A DNA stretch of 64,000 bases from Adiantum capillus-veneris (lineage: Eukaryota > Streptophyta > Polypodiopsida > Polypodiales > Pteridaceae): positions 34,242,396-34,306,395 of the forward strand of contig CM043960.1 of assembly GCA_014529385.2 (NCBI GenBank), read 5' to 3'. A model generated the notes under the pieces. It saw nothing but the letters and a program-made list of their open reading frames with translations. It had not been told where the DNA came from and did no database searches. Shown one piece after another: positions 57,877-64,000 of the stretch (position 1 is its first letter; every line of letters begins with the position of its first letter). The position numbers and the translations under genes were made by a program.

Positions 57877-58047
57877 TTAAAAAACTTGAATAAAACTGTG
57901 ATCTACCTCTTCTATTTCTTCGTCATTGGCTCGTGAGATGGCCGGTGCTTGTTCGACCATGGGAGCTTTTCCTTTTCCATTTGTATTGCTCGTTCCCGCC
58001 TCGTGGTCGTGGGCACCACCGAAGCGAGTTCTCTTAACCGGGGCCAT
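57877..58047 (-). CDS. Short ORF in the LTR, candidate first exon of gag
   Basis: A 56-residue frame from the ATG at 58047: MAPVKRTRFGGAHDHEAGTS, then KGKAPMVEQAPAI, then an acidic end. The other LTR (62319-62489) encodes the same protein with three visible changes. After 47 codons the sequence reads GAAGAG followed by GTAGAT, a fair splice donor at phase 0. See the internal gag entry for the matching acceptor. This copy is in the 3' LTR and would not itself be the upstream exon. Confidence 0.45.
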   Translation of the reverse strand: MAPVKRTRFGGAHDHEAGTSNTNGKGKAPMVEQAPAISRANDEEIEEVDHSFIQVF

Positions 58048-58865
58048 TTTACTCACTACTTTAAATGATAAACTTGAAGAAAAGAGCTAAAGTCCGAGAG
58101 CATCATAACAACCCAATAGCAGATTAGAATTATTAAAGAATCCTCCTTAGGCAAGAGATTAGATTTTTCCTTCGAGACCTAGCAATTTTATGGGTAATTC
58201 CTTACTTACCCTATGGGAAATGGCTCTAAGGTTAATTACTTGGCTTAGATGATTAAGAAATTCAGAATTTTACTAATTGATTCACGAAAGAGATGAAGTA
58301 AGCAAGCTCATTCATTTTCCTAGCGCAATATGAAGATGCAGAATTGCCGCAGGTATGTGTGACATAAAATTCTCTTCTTAATGGCCTAATGACGGATTAA
58401 TTTTCAGCCTTAATCACATTTTAATGTGGGAGAAGATTGAATCTAATTTAATTACAACACTATTGAGTGGTAAAAGAATGGATTTCATCAAATCTACACT
58501 ATTATTGGCTGACAATTTATTAACTATGCTGCCTAGAGAGAGAATCTTTCCTAATCATGCATTAATGCTTGGTTAAGGATGATGAATGGCTGCATAATTT
58601 AGCTAATTCAATGATGATTATTGAATGGAGTATAACTATGGAGATTTAGGGAGCAGCGATAGGGAATTATAGCCAGGATTAAGCATAGTAGCTAAGGAAT
58701 TTGGAGAATAAAGATGAGAATTAAGAAGAGCAATAATTAAACCATGATTACCATGATTAGGAGCTGAGAATCCTCTGATTTTTCTGATCCAATGAATCCT
58801 CAAGATGAGAATTTCGGCAGCACCTCCCTCCTTGCTCCTCCTTCAAAAACTGTGTGTGTACCGGG

Positions 58866-58930
58866 AGCACCTCCCCAAGGTGTGTGTAGGTGTGTGTGTG
58901 TGTGTGTGTGCACTGGGTGTGTGTGTGAGC

Positions 58931-58958
<28 letters not shown>
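58866..58958. repeat. (GT)n tracts in the LTR
   Basis: Interrupted GT repeats in the left LTR. The right LTR has a shorter version at about 63319-63380, so the tract has expanded or contracted since insertion. Confidence 0.9.
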
Positions 58959-58961
<3 letters not shown>

Positions 58962-59628
58962 TGCCTTTAAATAGGCCTCCTCAAGCTGAAAATCGATTTG
59001 TGCTGCTATAAGCATCTGAGTGAGCACTCAGTCCTTGCATGGCAAGTCTAGTTGCCTACCCACCAAGTGTCCGATTGGTTTAGTTAACTTGTTTTCACAC
59101 TTAGCTGCAAGCTTGGAAACTTCCCAAAGACTCCCACAAGGCAAGAGGGCGCCCCCTAGCTGCTAAAGTTGGTATGGAGTGGCCTAGAACCTGTTCCCAC
59201 AAAGCCCCGGGCCCCCGGTGCCTCCCCGGACAATTTTATGAAAAATTGGTTTTAGGCTAAAACAGGCCATACGAGTCGGATTTTGATGCCGTAAATTTCT
59301 GTACTGAGATCTAACTAAGGCGTACTAGACCGAGTACCTGCCATATTTAGCAGCTCCTCGGGGTTCGAAAATGCATTTTTTTCAAATTCGGGGTACGGGT
59401 GCAGATTTTCGAGATGGTCAAAACTGGATGGGTCGGGTGACCAAAGCCTTACTATATTTGGAAAATTTTCACAAAAAGTATTTTAATTCACATTTTGAAG
59501 CTTTATAACATTCTAAACATCATGGCACTGACAGAATTCAGAAAACTGCTAAAAGTAGTAACTTTTTTCCATTATGATCATTTCATGGTACAAGGGTGCT
59601 CTTTTTGGTTGGGGTCAGAGACCTTACA

Positions 59629-59641
59629 ACCTCCCCAACGT
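59629..59641 (-). promoter_or_regulatory. Polypurine tract of the gag-only element
   Basis: On the minus strand CGTTGGGGAGGT directly precedes the TG start of the 3' LTR. Confidence 0.7.
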
Positions 59642-59810
59642 GAAAAATTTGAGATGTCCTCATCTCAAGAATACATCTGGATAAACTCTATGCTAACTAC
59701 TTAGGTACATATATCCTTTGTCTAAAGTAAAAACATTCTTTGATATTAGAATAGTCTTTAGCTTTATGTGTCTTATTCTGTTGAACTTTGATGAGATTCT
59801 GGTGCTTGAT

Positions 59811-60759
59811 TTATTGCTCACTAGGATTAGCAGTTGCATCATACATTGCTGCTCTCTCATCAACTTCATCACCCACAGTTGGTTGTCTCAGTGCGGCATT
59901 AGCGAAAGCTCCGGTTCCTTGTCCTATGTATCCTCTTCCTCGGCCTCCTCTTCCGTTTGGTTGACCTCGCCCATTGACGTTCAGAGGTATATTATTAGCA
60001 CCAGATGTTTGGGAAATCCTTTTTGGACATCGACTTTTGTAATTTCCATGCTCCTGGAACTCAAAGCATCTTATATTGGGAAACTCGGTAGCTGTCGTAG
60101 TAGCTACTACAGGACGATGGTCGTATGCAGGGTTGATTGGTCTGTTACTCCAGTTGTCTGTCCTGGCCCTCTTTGACAAATAGTATTGACTATCTTGGGT
60201 AGTCCTCTGAACCTCTTTAGCTAACGGTTTGGCCCTTAGCAAGGCATCCTGTAGTGTTGTCGGCCTGAGAGCTTCTAGTCGGTTGTTCAGGGAGTCGATG
60301 AGTCCTTGGCAGAACCGTGCTACCTGTTGTTCCAATGTCATATTAGGAGCATATCTCCGAAGAGTGACAAACTTTGAATAATATTCTTCGACAGATAAAG
60401 TCAGCTACCGAAGGAAAAAAAAACTCGTTCATCTTCAAGGTTTTATAGGCGGGTGGTAAGTAACGCTCCATCATAGCAGCCTTGATGTCTTCCCATGACT
60501 GGGAAGATCCCTTGATATCCAAGTCCCTGCAATGTTGTTTCCACCAGATCTTGGCATCACCAGACAAGCGGAACATTGCAAGCATGGTTTGGTTCTCGGG
60601 TTGAGTTCTCACAGCTTCGAAATAGTCATCCATAGCCTCCATCCATACTTCTGCATCTCTTTCCACATTTGCCCCTTCGCCTTTAAAGGTTGGAGGCTGA
60701 GCTTGCTTAAGGAGAAGCTTTTTCTCTTGAACGGCGGTATATAGCGCAATAGACGGTAC
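59811..60759 (-). pseudogene. Gypsy-type gag, internal exon of the gag-only element
   Basis: Retrotransposon-gag domain: LLLKQAQPPTFKGEGANVER, WMEAMDDYFEAVRTQPEN, LSGDAKIWWKQHCRD and MMERYLPPAYKTLKMNEFF. After a frameshift at a nine-A run (60415-60423) and a TAG it continues SVEEYYSKFVTLRRYAPN, MTLEQQVARFCQGLIDSLNN, and a knuckle CFEFQEHGNYKSRC in which the second Cys is Phe. It ends Gly/Arg-rich (GRGGRGRGYIGQG) with the stop at 59811-59813. There is no ATG at the N-terminus. The open frame begins after TTGGATAG at 60760, an acceptor-like site giving phase 0, the same phase as the LTR donor. Confidence 0.8.
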
Positions 60760-61251
60760 CTATCCAATGGTATAAAACTCATTACTATAGCACTCTTCTC
60801 AAATGAACCTATGCTTTTCCATACTCAAGAAGAAATTTAACTTTTTTGGGCTTAACCAGCCTACTTAATCTGTACAGCTATCACAAAGGATTTTAACCAT
60901 TCCACCATCTAAATTCCATTGAATACATCCAAAATTATCCAATAAATAATGGTAAAAACTTTACTCGAGAGCTTTGATCCATACTTATAACTTTATGTGC
61001 ATCAACAGGCTACCTGCCCGCAGCACTAGTCGCACCAACGACTTCTCAAAAAACATCATGTGAAACCCATTGAATCCCAACAAGCTCAACGAGTAAAACT
61101 CTTTAACATCACTCAAGAGACAATCCACTAGACAAATCCAATGTCATTATTCTAGGAAACATCATGCGCAAGCTTTGTGTACGAGCTATCCTACTATCCC
61201 TTATTTTTCAAAATTTCAAACAACATCAGTTTTCCAGTTCGTAAACCTATA
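60760..61251 (-). other. Leader between primer site and gag
   Basis: About 490 bases with no recognisable coding. If the LTR-encoded exon is real, this is part of a 1.6-kb intron (62348 to 60760). Confidence 0.5.
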
Positions 61252-61263
61252 GCTCTGATACCA
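61252..61263 (-). promoter_or_regulatory. Primer-binding site, tRNA-iMet type, minus strand
   Basis: The plus strand reads GCTCTGATACCA, the exact complement of TGGTATCAGAGC. It lies two bases inside the LTR boundary at 61266, which fixes the orientation of the element. Confidence 0.92.
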
Positions 61264-62318
61264 GGTGTGAGGTCCCCACCCCGTCGTATCAAACGAAGGA
61301 TCTGATGGTGAACCTCGTGGACACTAGATCTATTGTGGAAGCAAACAAAGTGGTTCAGGGTTCAGCTAGCGGATGATCTCTCATCACAAAGTGAGTCGAG
61401 CTCGAGCCTACTAGCAATGAGATCTAGCTCCACCTCGCAGGGGAAGCGTACTTAAGCTATCTAGCGATCCTAAGACTCACCTTCCAAGAGGAGAGAAACC
61501 CCGAGTACCTTTTTCCCCATGTTTCAGAGGCACGTACTCTCGAGATTTCACCGCTCTAGGGGCAATGAGTATTACTAATATCGAATTAAACACTATGGAG
61601 ACAGACAGTTCCCAACCAATCAGGACCACCCATCTCGTAGGCATTGGCAAACTGAGCAAAGCACCCACTTTCCACCCCCACACTCACACTTCCTTGTGTA
61701 TCCTAATTACTACCACATTGGTTGTTCAACATAAAGATTCCTTGATTATATTCCGAATCACAGTGTTCGTTAGGACAGTCCTTGAAACAGTATTGCAAAT
61801 CGGCACCAAGACAATATTCTAGTAAAAATTCTACTCAAACTTATTCATTAAAATTCCAATGTTCTGGAGGTACAACATCCCCCCTCCAGCAAGAGTTTAC
61901 TCCTCCCGTTGTCGCCTAGCTGCCCATACAACTAGGTATGTCCACCGCATAGAAAGCACGACATGGACATTCCCACCGCTTAACCAGCAGATGTGGGTTC
62001 CCACCGCTTAACCAGCAGTCGTGGGTATCCACCGCTTAACCAACAGTCGTGGATTCAAGAGCCCTTAACCAGGAACTCTGCCCCCTATGATCAGGAGGGG
62101 GTTCATCACTAATTCAACATTGGAAAAAGAATGAACATGCCGAGCTAAATTTTCCCTAGTAGACATTCTTTCCTATTGCAAACAGTATATCCGTTAATCA
62201 TTTATTTCCTACTTTAGACTTTAATATACAAATGAATTCAATTGCTGAGGTTTTCGTCGGATTTCTCCAACATGTTTGGGGATATGTTCATTCCTAGCTA
62301 AACGTATGCAATGTTAAA

Positions 62319-62489
62319 TTAAAAAACTTGAATAAAACTGTGATCTACCTCTTCCATTTCTTCGTCATTGGCTTGTGAGATGGCCGGTGCTTGTTCGACC
62401 ATGGGAGCTTTTCCTTTTCCATTTGTATTGCTCGTTCCCGCCTCGTGGTCGTGGGCACCATCGAAGCGAGTTCTCTTAACCGGGGCCAT
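62319..62489 (-). CDS. LTR ORF, candidate gag first exon (5' LTR copy)
   Basis: ATG at 62489, stop at 62319-62321, 56 residues. The protein start (MAPVKRTRFDGAHDHEAGTS) and KGKAPMVEQ segment match the left copy. The donor-like GT is at 62348-62347 after codon 47. The exon would lie downstream of the minus-strand TATTTAAA at 63388-63395 and upstream of the internal gag, in the right position to supply the missing gag start codon. Confidence 0.5.
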   Translation of the reverse strand: MAPVKRTRFDGAHDHEAGTSNTNGKGKAPMVEQAPAISQANDEEMEEVDHSFIQVF

Positions 62490-63352
62490 TTTACTCACTA
62501 CTTTAAATGATAAACTTGAAGAAAAGAGCTAAAGTCCGAGAGCATCATAACAACCGAATGGCAGATTAAAATTATTAAAGAATCGTCCTTAGGCAAGAGA
62601 TTAGATTTTTCCTTCGAGACCTAGCAATTTTATGGGTAATTCCTTACTTACCCTATGGGAAATGGCTCGAAGGTTAATTACTTGGCTTAGATGATTAAGA
62701 AATTCAGAATTTTACTAATTGATTCACGAAAGAGATGAAGTAAGCAAGCTCATTCATTTTCCTAGAGCAATATGAAGATGCAGAATTGCCGCAGGCATGT
62801 GTGACATAAAATTCTCTTCTTAATGGCCTAATGACGGATTAATTTTCAGCCTTAATCACATTTTAATGTGGGAGAAGATTGAGTTTAATTTAATCACAAC
62901 ACTATTGAGTGGTAAAAGAATGGATTTCATCAAATCTACACTATTACTGGCTGACAATTTATTAACTATGCTGCCTAGAGAGAGAATCTTTCCTAATCAT
63001 GCATTAATCCTTGGTTAAGGATGATGAATGGCTGCATAATTTAGCTAATTGAATGATGATTATGTAATGGAGTATAAATATGGAGATTTAGAGAGCAACT
63101 ATAGGGAATTATAGCCAGGATTAAGCATAGTAGCTAAGGAATTTGGAGAATAAAGATGAGAATTAAGAAGAGCAGTAAATAAACCATGATTACCGTGATT
63201 AGGAGTTGACAATCCTCTAATTTTTCTGATCCAATGAATCCTCAAGATGAGAATTTCGGCAGCACCTCCCTCCTTGCTTCTCCTTCAAAAACTGTGTGTG
63301 TACCGACAGCACCTCCCCAAGGTGTGTGTGTGCACTGGGTGTGTGTGTGAGC

Positions 63353-63383
<31 letters not shown>

Positions 63384-63387
63384 TGCC

Positions 63388-63395
63388 TTTAAATA
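63388..63395 (-). promoter_or_regulatory. TATA-like box in the 5' LTR
   Basis: Minus-strand TATTTAAA followed by GCATGCACACAC, present identically in the left LTR at 58966-58973. It lies about 900 bases upstream of the LTR ORF start. Confidence 0.5.
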
Positions 63396-64000
63396 GGCCT
63401 CCTCAAGCTGAAAATCTATTTGTGCTGCTATAAGCATCTGAGTAAGCACTCAGTCCTTGCATGGCAAGTCTAGTTGCCTACCCACCAAGTGTCTGGTTGG
63501 TTTAGTTAACTGGTTTTAACACTTAGCTGCAAGCTTGGAAGCTTCCCAAAGACTCCCACAAGGCAAGAGGGCGCCCCCTAGCTTCTAAAGGTTGTATGGA
63601 GTGGCCTGGAACCTGTTCCCACACAACCCCGGGCCCCCGGTGCCTCCCAGACAATTTTATGAAAAATTGGTTTTAGGCTAAAACGGGCCATACGAGTCGG
63701 ATTTTGATGCCATAAATTTCTATACTGAGATCTAACTAAGGCGTACTGGCCTGAGTACCTGCCATATTTAGCAGCTCCTCGGGGTTCGAAAATGCATTTT
63801 TTTCAAATTCGGGGTACGGGTGCATGTTTTTGAGACGGTCAAAACTGGATGGGTCGGGTGACCAAAGACTTACTATATTTGGAAAATTTTCACAAAAATT
63901 ATTTTAATTCACATTTCGAAGCTTTATAACATTCTAAACATCATGGCACTGACAGAATTCGGAAAACTGCTAAAAATAGCAACTTTTTTCCATTATGATC

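Larger units (their letters stand above)
56824..59628 (-). repeat. 3' LTR of the gag-only element
   Basis: Minus-strand ends are TGTAAGG (at 59628) and CGTCACA (at 56824), proper TG...CA termini. It contains a short conserved ORF (57877-58047), a 28-bp tandem repeat (57528-57611), GT tracts (about 58880-58958) and a minus-strand TATTTAAA at 58966-58973. Confidence 0.88.
56824..64000 (-). mobile_element. Gag-only LTR element with 2.8-kb LTRs, antisense, runs off the window
   Basis: A direct repeat of about 2.8 kb (56824-59628 and 61266 to the end) frames 1.64 kb of internal sequence. On the minus strand the internal part begins with a perfect initiator-Met primer site and ends with a polypurine tract, so the right copy is the 5' LTR. 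The only coding found is a gypsy-type gag; protease, RT, RNase H and integrase are absent. This fits the TR-GAG class of non-autonomous elements. By eye the LTRs differ at about 10 of their first 160 bases and less elsewhere. It seems to have inserted at the end of the gypsy 3' region. Confidence 0.88.
61266..64000 (-). repeat. 5' LTR of the gag-only element, cut by the window end
   Basis: 2735 bases present; about 70 more expected beyond the window by comparison with the left copy. It carries the same ORF (62319-62489), 28-bp repeats and GT tract. Confidence 0.88.

Overview
The window looks like nuclear DNA of a land plant with a large, retrotransposon-dominated genome. Evidence: tRNA-iMet-primed Ty1/copia elements with TGTT...CA LTRs, several Ty3/gypsy elements, a DUF659-type hAT remnant, a C2H2 gene with GT-AG introns, AT-rich spacers and long (GA)n tracts. 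A fern, other seedless plant or gymnosperm would fit, but the sequence alone does not decide. No bacterial, organellar or CRISPR features are seen. Only one locus looks like a plausible intact host gene; almost everything else is mobile DNA or decayed coding sequence. LAYOUT 1-9 kb: spacer, a gypsy integrase remnant, a second gypsy protease-RT-RNase H remnant, a 5' copia fragment (copia A: LTR, primer site, leader, a little gag/protease) and an antisense copia RNase H scrap. 9.2-11.9 kb: a C2H2 zinc-finger gene, 8-exon model, five C-terminal fingers. 13-14.5 kb: a probable LINE ORF1 remnant and microsatellites. 14.5-19.4 kb: copia B, two LTRs, internally deleted. 19.4-20.8 kb: a 1.3-kb element with 20-bp terminal inverted repeats. 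20.9-22.4 kb: antisense gypsy RT-RNase H. 22.4-24.5 kb: unrecognised coding-like patches. 24.5-29.6 kb: copia C, complete with a 5-bp target duplication but carrying stops and frameshifts. LAYOUT continued, 30-31.5 kb: a decayed gene of unknown family. 31.7-32.4 kb: two tandem foldback units. 32.6-33.0 kb: an antisense, intronless histone-H3-fold pseudogene with a non-H3 N-tail (CENH3-like). 33.6-36.7 kb: a TATA/palindrome promoter-like site, a 107-nt (GA)n tract, an array of five hairpins with variable stems and a conserved loop, a 108-bp tandem repeat, then a protein-kinase-like gene with breaks. 37-39 kb: antisense hAT remnant and a repeated-peptide region. 43-56.8 kb: a gypsy element with gag, protease, RT-RNase H, two zinc-binding modules before integrase, and a second protease-like domain after integrase; it is flanked by 280-295-bp-period repeats each centred on one AT-rich palindrome. 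56.8 kb to the end: an antisense gag-only element with 2.8-kb LTRs, apparently inserted beside the gypsy 3' end. HOW IT FITS: the window records successive insertions and decay. The most notable signals are the hairpin array (34.0-34.35 kb), the H3/CENH3-like pseudogene, the unusual domain order of the 45-54 kb gypsy, and a possible LTR-encoded first exon of gag in the last element. All calls are by eye; no alignment, folding or search was run.
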